64,000 nucleotides of DNA from an uncultured Coriobacteriales bacterium (GTDB lineage: Bacteria > Actinomycetota > Coriobacteriia > Coriobacteriales > UMGS124). The DNA is taken from NCBI GenBank assembly GCA_934636245.1, contig CAKUAI010000006.1:1-64000 (forward strand). The letters run 5' to 3'. Below the pieces are notes generated by a model, which was not told the origin of the DNA, did not search any database, and saw nothing but the letters and a program-made list of their open reading frames with translations. A program made the position numbers and the translations under genes. Within the stretch, counting starts at the first letter, position 1. The number at the start of each line of letters is the position of its first letter. Shown here in pieces: positions 8,791 to 17,828 of the stretch.

Positions 8791-9375
8791 GTGGGCATGA
8801 TTGAACTCGAGGAGCGCATCAGGCGCGACGGTACGGTAAAGGCCGGCAACGTGTTGAAGGTTGACGCCTTCCTCAACCACCAGTGCGACGTGGAGCTCTT
8901 CGACCACATGGGTGCCGCTTGGGCCGAGCATTTCGCAGGCAAGCCCGTCGACAAGATCCTCACCATCGAGTCGTCCGGCATCGGCATCGCGTGCTGCGTC
9001 GCCCGTCACTTCGGCAACGTGCCCGTCATCTTCGCCAAGAAGACGCTCTCCATCAACCTCGACGGCGAGCAGTACTGCACCAAGATCCATTCCTTCACCA
9101 AGCAGAAGGATTTCGATGTCATCGTGACGAAGCGCTACCTCAACGAGGGCGACCGCGTGCTCATCATCGACGACTTCCTCGCCAACGGTTGCGCCCTGCG
9201 CGGCCTCATCGAGATTTGCGAGGAGGCCGGCGCCCAGGTCACGGGCATCGGCATCGCAATTGAGAAGGGCTTCCAGCCCGGCGGCCGCGAGCTGCGCGAG
9301 GACGGCTACGATCTCGACTCGCTGGCCATCGTCACGTCCATGAACCACGAGACCGGCGAGATCGTTTTCGCGTAA
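8791..9375 (+). CDS. xpt: Xanthine phosphoribosyltransferase
   Basis: Purine-salvage enzyme making XMP from xanthine and PRPP in the cytoplasm. 194 residues from GTG 8791, eight bases after AAGGAAGGA; ATG 8797 is the alternative, while earlier in-frame codons lack a ribosome site. The length fits Xpt (about 190). The PRPP-binding loop VLIIDDFLANGCAL is intact, and the N-terminal LEERIRRDGTV with VDAFLNHQ is typical of Xpt rather than other PRTases. Monocistronic, with a strong hairpin downstream. I looked for a purine riboswitch upstream and did not find one. Confidence 0.94.
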   Translation: MGMIELEERIRRDGTVKAGNVLKVDAFLNHQCDVELFDHMGAAWAEHFAGKPVDKILTIESSGIGIACCVARHFGNVPVIFAKKTLSINLDGEQYCTKIHSFTKQKDFDVIVTKRYLNEGDRVLIIDDFLANGCALRGLIEICEEAGAQVTGIGIAIEKGFQPGGRELREDGYDLDSLAIVTSMNHETGEIVFA

Positions 9376-9393
9376 GCCGCGCGGCCTCTCTTT

Positions 9394-10008
9394 TTATTTA
9401 CGACCCGGCTTGTCATTTGGGCCTGGAACCCACTCACGGGGTTCCAGGCCCAAATTTTCATTGTCCTGAGCAGGAGTAACGCACTCCCAACCCTTGAAAA
9501 ACTCGCGAATTTGGGCGATGCTCACCGGACGGCAGTCATTTGCGTCGACGCCCACGTCGTAGCGGCGATAGCCCTTCGTGCGCTGCAACTCGTTGTAATG
9601 GGAACCCGTGCTATGAATGTGGCCATGCACATGAATCACGCCACGGAAAATACCGTTCCAGGTCATGAACGGGTAATGGCTGGCAACCACGCGCGTCTTG
9701 TTGTATTTGATGTCGCGATAGTCGTCGATGCGCTCGAAAAAGTCCGTGTCGTCCCAATCGAGGTCGTGGTTGCCGCGCACAAGCTGCACGTGCTGGCAAC
9801 GGATGCCGCGCAAAAGGCCGAGCACCTCGTCCTGCCTGCCCTTCATCGACAGGTCGCCCAGGATGCAGAGGGTGTCGCTCTCCCCCACGCACTCGTTGAT
9901 GTTAGCGATGATGGCGTGCGCCATCTCGTCCACGGTGGCAAAGGGGCGCTGCGTAAAGGTCAGGATGTTCTCATGGCAAAGGTGCAAATCGCTGGTAAAC
10001 CAAAGCAC
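9394..10008 (-). CDS. Calcineurin-like metallophosphoesterase
   Basis: 204 residues from GTG 10008, after GAGGAG. Metal-binding motifs of the family appear in order: DLHLCHEN (residue 7 on), GDLSMKG, RGNHD, SHYPF and HVHGHIHS. These place it among small YfcE/UPF0025-like or phage-type phosphodiesterases; the substrate cannot be told from sequence. The 14 C-terminal codons encode the perfect inverted repeat that also terminates xpt. It is divergent from hypB, with a 187-base promoter region between them. Confidence 0.88.
   Translation of the reverse strand: MLWFTSDLHLCHENILTFTQRPFATVDEMAHAIIANINECVGESDTLCILGDLSMKGRQDEVLGLLRGIRCQHVQLVRGNHDLDWDDTDFFERIDDYRDIKYNKTRVVASHYPFMTWNGIFRGVIHVHGHIHSTGSHYNELQRTKGYRRYDVGVDANDCRPVSIAQIREFFKGWECVTPAQDNENLGLEPREWVPGPNDKPGRK
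9415..9455 (+). terminator. Terminator of xpt lying inside the 3' end of the convergent gene
   Basis: Perfect 17-base arms (9415-9431, 9439-9455) around a seven-base loop, followed on the plus strand by TTTTC. It falls within the last codons of the convergent metallophosphoesterase (9394-10008), so one sequence serves as stop signal and as coding DNA. Confidence 0.75.
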
Positions 10009-10195
10009 GGGCGCTCCTCACGGTAAAAGGCAAACGCAGGTGATTATAACGCTTCGCAAGCCGTGGTTTGTGCTACCCTTCTCCCTTGACGGGGCCAAAG
10101 CAAATCGCAGGGGGTTGCTAAGGCAATGCGGAAGGCGAGCGTGCCTCCCGTATTCCCGCATGCGTATCAGGCAACCAAAAAGGAGGCATCGTCGG

Positions 10196-10885
10196 ATGGA
10201 CGAGACCAAGGTCATTGAAGTCAAGCAATCGATTCTCTGGGAGAACACCCAGGAGGCCGACCAGTGGCGCCAGAAGCTGGCTAAAGAAGGCACGTTCTTC
10301 CTCGACGTGATGGCTTCGCCCGGTGCCGGCAAGACCACGCTCATCCTGGCCCTTCTCAAGGAGCTCAAGGCCCGCGGCCTGGAGTGCGGCGTCATCGAGG
10401 CCGACCTCGAAAGCGACGTGGACGCGCTCAAGATCAAGGAGGCCGGCGTGGCTTCCGTCGAGCTCAACACCAAGGGCGTGTGCCATGTGGAGATGGGCAT
10501 GGTCAAGCGCTCGTTCGCAGCGTTCGGCGACCACCACTTCGACTTCATGGTGCTCGAGAACATCGGCAACCTCGTGTGCCCCGCCGATTTTGACACGGGA
10601 GCCCACACGCGCGTCATGCTCCTGTCAGTGCCCGAGGGCTACGACAAGGTGTACAAGTACCCGCCGATGTTTGCCGTCACCAACGCGCTCATCGTGACGA
10701 AGTGCGCGTACCTGCCGCTCAACCCCGATTTCGACATGGACGCCCTCAAGAAGCAGGCTCGCGCCCTCAACCCCACCACGCGCGTCTTTGAGACCGACGC
10801 GCGCAACGGCCAGGGCATCGCCGAGCTGGCCGACTGGTTGTGCGAAATGCGCGACAAGACGCTCGCTGCCAGCGCCGCGCTCTAG
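10196..10885 (+). CDS. hypB: HypB-like nickel-insertion GTPase
   Basis: 229 residues from ATG 10196, nine bases after AGGAGG. A SIMIBI-class GTPase: P-loop MASPGAGKTTL (about 41), VIEADLESDVDA as switch region, and VCHVEMGMV with the Cys-His pair that binds metal in HypB. The N-terminal CxxCGC nickel site and His-rich tail of some HypB proteins are absent. No hydrogenase, urease or other hyp gene is in the window, so the client is unknown; hydrogenase maturation encoded elsewhere is the default inference. A strong terminator follows. Confidence 0.88.
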   Translation: MDETKVIEVKQSILWENTQEADQWRQKLAKEGTFFLDVMASPGAGKTTLILALLKELKARGLECGVIEADLESDVDALKIKEAGVASVELNTKGVCHVEMGMVKRSFAAFGDHHFDFMVLENIGNLVCPADFDTGAHTRVMLLSVPEGYDKVYKYPPMFAVTNALIVTKCAYLPLNPDFDMDALKKQARALNPTTRVFETDARNGQGIAELADWLCEMRDKTLAASAAL

Positions 10886-10934
10886 GCGCCTACGTATCCC
10901 GCACGTCAAAACCAACCGCATACCAACGGCACGC

Positions 10935-10978
10935 ACGAGGGGCCAGCTCGGAAATCCTCCGGGCCGGCCCCTCGTTCT
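10935..10978 (+). terminator. Terminator of hypB
   Basis: ACGAGGGGCC (10935-10944) pairs with GGCCCCTCGT (10966-10975), with further pairing inside, then TTCTGT. The following stretch up to 11169 holds the promoter region of the next gene and no ORF that I support. Confidence 0.7.
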
Positions 10979-11169
10979 GTATACGGATGCCAGTGGCCTC
11001 ATTTAACAGTGTAGTAACTTTAACCCCCTAAAGGGGTGCTACTATCTGCCCAACAGCTTGAATCATAAGCAAGAGTGTTCTTGCTGTTTTATGCACAGGT
11101 AGGAATATTCTGTCTATTTTGTTTCATTTTTGTTTCACGTTTCGCCGTTCAAGGAAAAGGAGCGTACCC

Positions 11170-12783
11170 ATGGCTATCACCAACAATGTTTCCCGCCGTT
11201 CCTTCGTAGCAGCCGCAGCCGGCGCCTTCGCCGCCGCTGGCCTGGCCGGCACCTTCGCGAACACCGGCGCCAACGTCGCCAAGGCCGAGGAGCCCAAGCA
11301 GGGCGGCACCCTCACGGTGTCCCTGGCCTCTGCCCCCTCCAAGCTCGACCCCATCCACTATTCCGGCACCTATGAGAGCCAGATCATCTGCGAGGTCACC
11401 GACCGCCTCATCGAGTACAACGACGACCTTTCCGAGTTCGTCCCCTCCCTGGCCACCAGCTGGGAGGTCTCCGACGACGGCATCACCTACGTCTTCCAGA
11501 TTCGCGAGGGCGTCAACTTCACCGCCTCGGATTACCATGACGCACGCGCCCTCACCGCTGAGGACGTCGCCTACTCGCTGAACCGCTCCGGCCAGTACTC
11601 CGACAACGCGCGCCTCTCCATGCTCGACAAGGCCGAGGCCACCGGCGACCTCGAGGTCACCTGCACCCTGACCAACGCCTGCGCCGCCTTCCTCACCGCC
11701 CTCACCGACGCCGGCAACTCCATCATTGCCCAGGAAGACGTCGAGGGCTACGGCGACAACTTCGGCAAGAACCTCTGCGGCACCGGCCCCTTCAAGCTCG
11801 TTGAGTTCTCCCTCGACGAGCGCGCCGTGCTCGAGGCCAACGACGCCTACTGGCTCGGCCGCCCCAACGTCGACACCCTTGTGATTCGCTTCATCACCGA
11901 CCTGACCCAGAACGGCAACGCCGCCGTGACCGGCGAGGTCGATATCGCAACCGACATTCAGGGCGAGGCCATCGCCACCGTCGGCAACTCCGACGCCGTG
12001 GAGCTCTGGACCACCCAGGCCCTCCAGATCAACTACATCCGCCTCAACTCCCGCGACGAGATCGAAGGCAGGCCCAACCCCCTGGCCGACGTCAACGTCC
12101 GCAAGGCCCTCGCCATGGCCGCCGACTGGGACGCCATCCGCGCCGCGCTCTACCAGTACGACGACGCCGTCCCCGGCTACCTGCCCATCCCCTTCGGCTC
12201 CTGGGCATACGACTCCAGCCTCGAGAGCCTCGCGCCCACGTACGATCTCGAGCAGGCCACGCAGCTCATGGCTGACGCCGGCTATGCCAGCGGTTTCGAC
12301 ATCTCGATGTACGTCACCAACAACCAGGCCCGCGTCGACCTGACCACCATGCTCCAGGGTTACTGGGCCGCTCTGAACGTGAACGTGACCCCCGTCATCG
12401 GCGAGTGGGGCTCCTTCTCCGACGCCGTCTGCGGCGGCAAGGCCGATGCGTACGCCATGTCCTGGTCCTGGTACCCCGACCCCTACTTCTTCCTCAACAA
12501 CCTGTTCGCCTCGAACCAGACGACGGCGATTGGCAACGGCGCCGGCTACGTCAACGCCGAGGTCGACGACCTGCTCCTCAAGGCCGTCCAGACCACTGAC
12601 CAGGACGAGCGCGCCAAGTACTACCAGCAGGTCATCGAGATTGCGATGAAGGACTACGTGGGCGTGTACTACGCCGTCCCCAACCTGTACTACGCCGTGA
12701 ACCCCCGCGTCCATGGCTTCGTGCAGCGTCCCGACAGCACCTTGCGTTTCGTCACTCCCGACCGCAACACCTGGGTCGACTAG
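11170..12783 (+). CDS. Tat-exported oligopeptide ABC transporter substrate-binding protein (SBP family 5), orphan copy
   Basis: 537 residues from ATG 11170, after AAGGAAAAGGAG. The twin-arginine signal SRRSFVAAAAG is followed by an alanine-rich core and a site near AKAEE; export is folded, by Tat. Family 5 marks: GGTLTVSLASAPSKLDPIHY and YTFQ-type GITYVFQIREGVNFTASD. It is highly similar along its whole length to 16097-17710, so this is a recent duplication. Unlike that copy it has no permease genes behind it; a terminator follows at once. It probably feeds the OppBCDF set at 17.8-21.8 kb and widens its specificity (inference). Confidence 0.93.
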   Translation: MAITNNVSRRSFVAAAAGAFAAAGLAGTFANTGANVAKAEEPKQGGTLTVSLASAPSKLDPIHYSGTYESQIICEVTDRLIEYNDDLSEFVPSLATSWEVSDDGITYVFQIREGVNFTASDYHDARALTAEDVAYSLNRSGQYSDNARLSMLDKAEATGDLEVTCTLTNACAAFLTALTDAGNSIIAQEDVEGYGDNFGKNLCGTGPFKLVEFSLDERAVLEANDAYWLGRPNVDTLVIRFITDLTQNGNAAVTGEVDIATDIQGEAIATVGNSDAVELWTTQALQINYIRLNSRDEIEGRPNPLADVNVRKALAMAADWDAIRAALYQYDDAVPGYLPIPFGSWAYDSSLESLAPTYDLEQATQLMADAGYASGFDISMYVTNNQARVDLTTMLQGYWAALNVNVTPVIGEWGSFSDAVCGGKADAYAMSWSWYPDPYFFLNNLFASNQTTAIGNGAGYVNAEVDDLLLKAVQTTDQDERAKYYQQVIEIAMKDYVGVYYAVPNLYYAVNPRVHGFVQRPDSTLRFVTPDRNTWVD

Positions 12784-12812
12784 CAATCAGGCGCCTGGCA
12801 TAGCGGCATGAA

Positions 12813-12846
12813 AAAGGGCTGGCTCGGATTTCCGGGCCAGCCCTTT
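12813..12846. terminator. Bidirectional terminator between convergent genes
   Basis: AAAGGGCTGGC and GCCAGCCCTTT flank a 12-base loop, with A-run and T-run on the two sides. It can stop the binding-protein gene from the left and apeB from the right. Confidence 0.85.
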
Positions 12847-12907
12847 GTTGTGGGCGTCAGTGCAAAGCGCTGAACTCACGCCCTACAAAAAACCGCAGGT
12901 ACAACGC

Positions 12908-14227
12908 CTACCAGGCAGCTCCGTCAGCACCGTCGATGGCGATGTCCGCCTCGAAGAGCGCCTTAAGGGCCGCAATGCCGAAGGCCGTGTCCTTGACGCC
13001 ACCCGTCTCGTAGCTCGAGTGCATGGCGAGCTGGGGCATGCCGATGTCCACGGCGTGCACGCTGACCTGCGTGTTGGACAGGTTGCCGAGCGTGGAGCCA
13101 CCCGCGACGTCGCTGCGGTTGGCAAACGTCTGAAGCGGGACACCGGCCTTCTTGCACAGCGCGGTGAAGACCGCGCGGCTGAAGGCGTCGGTCGTGTACT
13201 TCTGGTTTGCGGCCTCCTTGATGACGGGGCCGCCGTTGAGCTTCGCCTTGTTGCAGTCGTCGGTCTTGCCCGGGATGTTGGGATGGACCGCATGGGCATT
13301 GTCGCAGCTCACGAGGAACGACTTGGCAACCGCGCGGTAGTAGTCCTGCTCGCCCTTGCCCAGCGCCGCGTTCATGCGCACGAGCACGTCATGCAGGAAC
13401 GTCGACATCGCGCCCTGCTTGGTGTTGGAGCCGACCTCCTCGTTGTCGAAGAGGGCGACCACGTTCACGCAGGCGTCGTTGGGCGCAGCCTCGAGCAGGC
13501 CCTTGAGCGCCACAAAAGCGCACTGCAGGTCGTCGAGCTTGGGCGTGGAGACAAACTCCTTGTCGAAGCCCCAGACGCAGCCCTGCTGGCGGTTGACCAG
13601 GAAGAGGTCCTTGGCCAGGATGTCTCCGGCGGCGCAACCGAGGCGCTGGGCGACCATCTCGTCGAAGGCGCCGCGTGTGAGGCTGCCGGCGCTCATGAGG
13701 GGGCACAGGTCGACCTGGCGGTTGAAGGCCTTGCCGTCGTTGACCGAACGGTCAAAGTGGATGCACATGTTCGGGATGATGAGCACGTCCTCGTCGATGT
13801 GCAGAAGGCGGCTCTCGATGTCGTTCGGGGTTTGGACGAGCACGCGGCCCGCCAAGCCGAGCGGCCGGTCGAGCCAGGTGGAGTCGATGGGGCCGCCGTA
13901 CACCTCGACGTTCAGGCGCAGGTAGTCGCCGGGGCCCTCAAGCTCAGGCACAGCCTTGACCTTGAACGTAGGCGAGTCGGTGTGAGCGGCGGCAATCTGG
14001 AAGTGATAGTTCGACAGCTCGGAGCCCACCTTGAAGGCGATGAGGCTGGAGTTGTTGCGAACGGCGTAGTAGCTGCCGCCGGGCACGACGTTCCATTCGT
14101 CGCCCTCGCGCAGGCACTCGAAGCCGGCAGCGTCGAGATAGCGTCTGGCCGAAGCCACCGAGTGGAACATGCTGGGGCTCTGCTTGATGAACTCGATGAG
14201 CTCAAGCGAGGTCTCAATATCGCTCAT
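12908..14227 (-). CDS. apeB: M18-family aminopeptidase
   Basis: 439 residues, the usual length for M18. A cytoplasmic dodecameric metallo-aminopeptidase that trims acidic or neutral N-terminal residues. Visible metal-site motifs: AAAHTDSPTFKVK (His, about residue 79), the FDNEEVGSNTKQGA catalytic Glu region (about 265), SCDNAHAVHPN (about 307), and the C-terminal MHSSYETGG with the last His ligand. Together with AroM and DUF1177 it forms a minus-strand run between two peptide-binding-protein genes, consistent with degradation of imported peptides. Confidence 0.93.
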   Translation of the reverse strand: MSDIETSLELIEFIKQSPSMFHSVASARRYLDAAGFECLREGDEWNVVPGGSYYAVRNNSSLIAFKVGSELSNYHFQIAAAHTDSPTFKVKAVPELEGPGDYLRLNVEVYGGPIDSTWLDRPLGLAGRVLVQTPNDIESRLLHIDEDVLIIPNMCIHFDRSVNDGKAFNRQVDLCPLMSAGSLTRGAFDEMVAQRLGCAAGDILAKDLFLVNRQQGCVWGFDKEFVSTPKLDDLQCAFVALKGLLEAAPNDACVNVVALFDNEEVGSNTKQGAMSTFLHDVLVRMNAALGKGEQDYYRAVAKSFLVSCDNAHAVHPNIPGKTDDCNKAKLNGGPVIKEAANQKYTTDAFSRAVFTALCKKAGVPLQTFANRSDVAGGSTLGNLSNTQVSVHAVDIGMPQLAMHSSYETGGVKDTAFGIAALKALFEADIAIDGADGAAW

Positions 14228-14255
14228 GCAGGTAAACGTCCTTTCACGTGCGAGG

Positions 14256-14939
14256 TTAAACGAGAAGCTCGGTCAGGATGCGGGCCGCAAGGGTGCGGGG
14301 AAGCAGCACGGGCAGGCCGCTCGTCTCCTCCAGGGCCTCCTTCATGGCCGCCGAGTAGCCCATGCAGTCGGTGCACATGAAGGCGAGGTCCTTGTCGGCG
14401 AACTGCTTGCCCGCCTCCTTGACTGCCTCGAAGTCCAGGTAGGGGCTCGCGCTGGCCACGAACACGTCGACGCCGCTGCGGCCCCAGAACTCGTAGGCCT
14501 GCTCCACCTGGTCGGGCATGGGCACAAGGATGCCGATGCGCTTGCCGCCAGCCAGGTTGCGGGCCACCGCGTGCAGCAGGGGCTGCGGCTCAAGAAAGAG
14601 CTTCTCGTGGTGGAACTCGGGGAACACGCCGGTGCAGAAGAGGGCCACGGCGTCGGCCCCCTCCCGCTCGGCCTGGTCGATCTTTGCTTGCACGAGAGGG
14701 TTCACGAACCTCTGGGTGAAGTGGGCCTGACGGCCGTCGCGCATGCGCGAGACGAGCATCTCGTCGCCGGGCTCGACCGTGACGGCCGCCTCGATCTGCT
14801 CGAGCGTGTAGTCGTCGAGCGCGCCGTACTCACGCACCTCGACATGCGCCGGCAGCATCGGGGCGATGTCGCCCATGATGTCGACGCGCGGCGCCTGTCC
14901 GATAGTGATCGCCGCAAGCACTTTTTTACCCGAAGCCAT
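14256..14939 (-). CDS. AroM family protein
   Basis: 227 residues from ATG 14939, after GGGAGGG. The sequence matches the AroM family (Asp/Glu/hydantoin-racemase-like fold): start KVLAAITIGQAPRVDIMGD, PGDEMLVSRMRDGRQ, FCTGVFPEF and CTDCMGYS with the conserved cysteines. Despite the name, no shikimate role is established. It lies between DUF1177 and apeB on the same strand with short gaps (28 and 41 bases), so it is probably co-transcribed. The racemase-like fold, next to transporters and peptidases, suggests handling of an unusual amino acid or cyclic amide (inference). Confidence 0.85.
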   Translation of the reverse strand: MASGKKVLAAITIGQAPRVDIMGDIAPMLPAHVEVREYGALDDYTLEQIEAAVTVEPGDEMLVSRMRDGRQAHFTQRFVNPLVQAKIDQAEREGADAVALFCTGVFPEFHHEKLFLEPQPLLHAVARNLAGGKRIGILVPMPDQVEQAYEFWGRSGVDVFVASASPYLDFEAVKEAGKQFADKDLAFMCTDCMGYSAAMKEALEETSGLPVLLPRTLAARILTELLV

Positions 14940-14980
14940 GAACCCTCCCTATCGTCTATTTCTTAAACTAGCAGGTAAAA

Positions 14981-15937
14981 CTAGTCGTTCTCGTTGACGG
15001 GCATGCCCTCGCCGAAGGTCTGGAAGCGGCTCATGGGACCATACAGCTTGATGAGGTGGTCGAACTCGCCCTGGCTGTAGAACTGGCACTTGCCGGCACC
15101 GTAGAACTTGGCGACCTCGACGGCATAGCGGGCAGCGGTCTCGACGTCAACGGGACGGCTGGCACCGGTGGCGCAGCCGGCGGTGGGCATCTCGGCCGTG
15201 ATGGCGACGCCCACAACGGGGGCGTTGGTCACAACGGCAGGCTGCAGGATGGAGTTGATGTGGTGCAGGTCGTTGCCATAGGGCGTGATGTCCTGCTGGG
15301 CAAGCGGGAAGATGGCGGGCAGCTTGCCGGTCACCGTGGTGTAGATGTCCATAAGGTCGTTGGACACCTCGAGGATGTAGCCCTCCTTCACGGTGTTGGA
15401 GATGGCGATGCCGTTGAGGTTGATGACGCGGTTGCCCTTGGTGGTGTCGATGGAGAGGATGGCGTCCATGCGCTCGTCGACCTCGGCCATGTTGCACTGC
15501 ACCATAGAGATGGGCGAACCCATGAAGGGCACGGGGAAGTGCTCCTGGGTGGGAGCGTCGGGGCAAATGTGGGTGGCCACGATGACGTCGCCCTCAAGGA
15601 CGTCGCCGTTGCGGTGCATCTTGGCGAGCTTGAGGCCTGCGGCAAGGGCGGCAAGAGCGCCGTCGCCGTCGGAGACGAAGCCAATCATTGCAGGACGGGC
15701 GCCCAGGCCGCCCAGACGGCCGATGATGCCCAGCGTGGGGGCGGTGCCGCCGGAAGACTTGCCGTTGGAGCCCTTGATGAGAGCCTTGATGCAGTCGGTG
15801 GAACCCTTGGCGCCCTGAATGGTGGTAACGGTCACCTCGTCGGCGCCGTTCTCAAGCAGAAGCTGCTTGGCGGTCTCACCGCAAGCGGCGGGGGTATCAA
15901 GCAATTCGAACAAGTCAAGAACTTCTTTTAACAGCAT
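14981..15937 (-). CDS. DUF1177 domain-containing protein
   Basis: 318 residues from ATG 15937, with AGAGG upstream. Full-length match to the DUF1177 type: N-terminal LLKEVLDLFELLDTPAACG; GGTAPTLGIIGRLGGLGARP; ATHICPDAPTQEHFPVPFMG; and C-terminal AKFYGAGKCQFYS. The His/Asp/Glu-rich ATHICPD...PF segment could bind metal, but no reaction is known. It is the first gene of a run with aroM and apeB, and divergent from the second binding-protein gene, with 159 bases of shared promoter space. Confidence 0.85.
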   Translation of the reverse strand: MLLKEVLDLFELLDTPAACGETAKQLLLENGADEVTVTTIQGAKGSTDCIKALIKGSNGKSSGGTAPTLGIIGRLGGLGARPAMIGFVSDGDGALAALAAGLKLAKMHRNGDVLEGDVIVATHICPDAPTQEHFPVPFMGSPISMVQCNMAEVDERMDAILSIDTTKGNRVINLNGIAISNTVKEGYILEVSNDLMDIYTTVTGKLPAIFPLAQQDITPYGNDLHHINSILQPAVVTNAPVVGVAITAEMPTAGCATGASRPVDVETAARYAVEVAKFYGAGKCQFYSQGEFDHLIKLYGPMSRFQTFGEGMPVNEND

Positions 15938-16096
15938 AGAAACCTCTTTTCCTCAGTAAAGTGATACCATTCATCGGTTGCCTTTGGTGCGTTAGCGAGT
16001 TTAATATCGCCATGTGATGCGGAAGGAAGTATATTCCTCTTCGTAATCTATGTCCTGACGATTCGTGTTTTGCCGCTTAACGACAAGGAGAGCACC

Positions 16097-17710
16097 ATGG
16101 CTATCGACAGCAGCATTTCCCGTCGCTCCTTCATGGCAGCCGCAGCCGGCACCCTCGCCGCCGCTGGTCTCGCCGGCACCTTCGCAGGTACCAGCGCCAA
16201 CGTCGCCAAGGCCGAGGAGCCCAAGCAGGGTGGCACCCTCACGGTGTCCCTCACCTCTGCCCCCTCCAAGCTCGACCCCATCCACTACTCGGGCGCTTAC
16301 GAGGGTCAGATCATCTGCGCAGCCTGCGATCGCCTCATCGAATACAACGACGAGCTCACCGAGTTCGTCCCCTCGCTGGCCACCAGCTGGGAGGTCTCCG
16401 ACGACGGCATCACGTATGTTTTCCAGATTCGCGAGGGCGTCACGTTCAACCCTTCCGATTACCACGACAGGCGCCCTCTCACCGCTGAGGACGTCGCCTA
16501 CTCGCTGAACCGCTCCGGCCAGTTCTCCGACAACGCGCGCCTCTCCATGCTCGACAAGGCCGAGGCCACCGGCGACCTCGAGGTCACCTGCACCCTGACC
16601 AACGCCTGCGCCGCCTTCCTCACCGCCCTTACCGACGCCGGCAACTCCATCGTCTGCCAGGAGGACGTCGACGGCTACGGCGACAGCTTCAACAGGAACG
16701 TGTGCGGCACCGGCCCCTTCAAGCTCGTTGAGTTCTCCCTCGACGAGCGTGCCACGCTCGAGGCAAACGAGGAGTACTGGCTCACTCGCCCCAACGTCGA
16801 CACCCTCGTGTTCCGCTTCATCACCGACCTGACCCAGAACGCCAACGCCGCCGTGACCGGCGAGGTCGACATCGCGACCGACCTCATGGGCGAGGCCATC
16901 GCCACCGTTCAGGCCTCCGACGCCGTCGAGGTTCTGACCACCCAGGCCCTCCAGATCAGCTACATCCGCTTCAACTCCCGCGACGAGATTGAAGGCAGGC
17001 CCAACCCCCTGGCCGACGTGAACGTCCGCAAGGCCCTCGCCATGGCCGCCGACTGGGACGCCATCCGCACGGCCCTCTTCAAGTACGACGACGCCGTGCC
17101 CGGCTACCTGCCCATCCCCTTCGGCTCCTGGGCATACGACCCCAGCCAGGAGAGCCTCGCTCCCAGCTACGACATCGAGCAGGCCATGCAGCTCATGGCT
17201 GACTCCGGTTATGCCAGCGGTTTCGACATCTCGATGTACGTCACCAACAACCAGGCACGCGTCGACCTGGCCACCATGCTCCAGGCTTACTGGTCGGTCC
17301 TGGGCGTGAACCTGACCCCCGTCATCGGCGAGTGGGGCTCCTACTCCGACGCCGTCTGCGGCGGCAAGGCCGACACCTACGCCATGTCCTGGTCCTGGTA
17401 CCCGGACCCCTACTTCTTCCTCAACAACCTGTTCGCCTCGAACCAGACGACGGCAATCGGCAACGGCGCCGGCTACGTCAACGCCGAGGTCGACGACCTG
17501 CTCCTCAAGGCCGTCCAGACCACCGACCAGGACGAGCGCGCCAAGTACTACCAGCAGGTCATCGAGATCGCGATGAACGACTGCGTGGGCGTGTACTATG
17601 CGGTTCCCAACGTGTTCTATGCCAAGAACCCCCGCGTCCACGACTTCGCGCAGCGCGCCGACTCCATGCTTCGCTTCGTCACGGCCAGCCGCAACACTTG
17701 GGTTGAGTAA
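16097..17710 (+). CDS. Tat-exported oligopeptide ABC transporter substrate-binding protein (SBP family 5), operon copy
   Basis: 537 residues from ATG 16097, after AAGGAG 16085-16090. Tat signal SISRRSFMAAAAGT. The mature protein is nearly identical in layout to the product of 11170-12783, with long stretches of shared DNA. It is the first gene of a BCDF transport operon, separated from oppB by a hairpin with a T-run, which would give more binding protein than permease. Ligand class (peptides) follows from the family and from the flanking peptidases; the exact ligand is unknown. Confidence 0.94.
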   Translation: MAIDSSISRRSFMAAAAGTLAAAGLAGTFAGTSANVAKAEEPKQGGTLTVSLTSAPSKLDPIHYSGAYEGQIICAACDRLIEYNDELTEFVPSLATSWEVSDDGITYVFQIREGVTFNPSDYHDRRPLTAEDVAYSLNRSGQFSDNARLSMLDKAEATGDLEVTCTLTNACAAFLTALTDAGNSIVCQEDVDGYGDSFNRNVCGTGPFKLVEFSLDERATLEANEEYWLTRPNVDTLVFRFITDLTQNANAAVTGEVDIATDLMGEAIATVQASDAVEVLTTQALQISYIRFNSRDEIEGRPNPLADVNVRKALAMAADWDAIRTALFKYDDAVPGYLPIPFGSWAYDPSQESLAPSYDIEQAMQLMADSGYASGFDISMYVTNNQARVDLATMLQAYWSVLGVNLTPVIGEWGSYSDAVCGGKADTYAMSWSWYPDPYFFLNNLFASNQTTAIGNGAGYVNAEVDDLLLKAVQTTDQDERAKYYQQVIEIAMNDCVGVYYAVPNVFYAKNPRVHDFAQRADSMLRFVTASRNTWVE

Positions 17711-17735
17711 AGACGTTTATTTGATAGGTTCTGCC

Positions 17736-17772
17736 GCGGAGGCACGCGTACTTTCAGCGTACCTCCGCTTTT
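17736..17772 (+). terminator. Attenuating terminator between binding protein and permease genes
   Basis: GCGGAGG (17736-17742) and CCTCCGC (17762-17768), with ACGC/GCGT pairing inside, then TTTT. Leaky termination here fits the usual excess of binding protein. Confidence 0.7.
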
Positions 17773-17828
17773 CTCGTATTTGGGTGCTACCATAGCTTAT
17801 TGGCCCTCGACAGCAAAAAACAACAACG

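Noticed and set aside
11149..12786. Minus-strand frame opposite the first binding protein, with a similar one at 16001-17641
   Set aside because: They are alike only because the real genes are duplicates; Val/Gly/Asp-rich shadow product.
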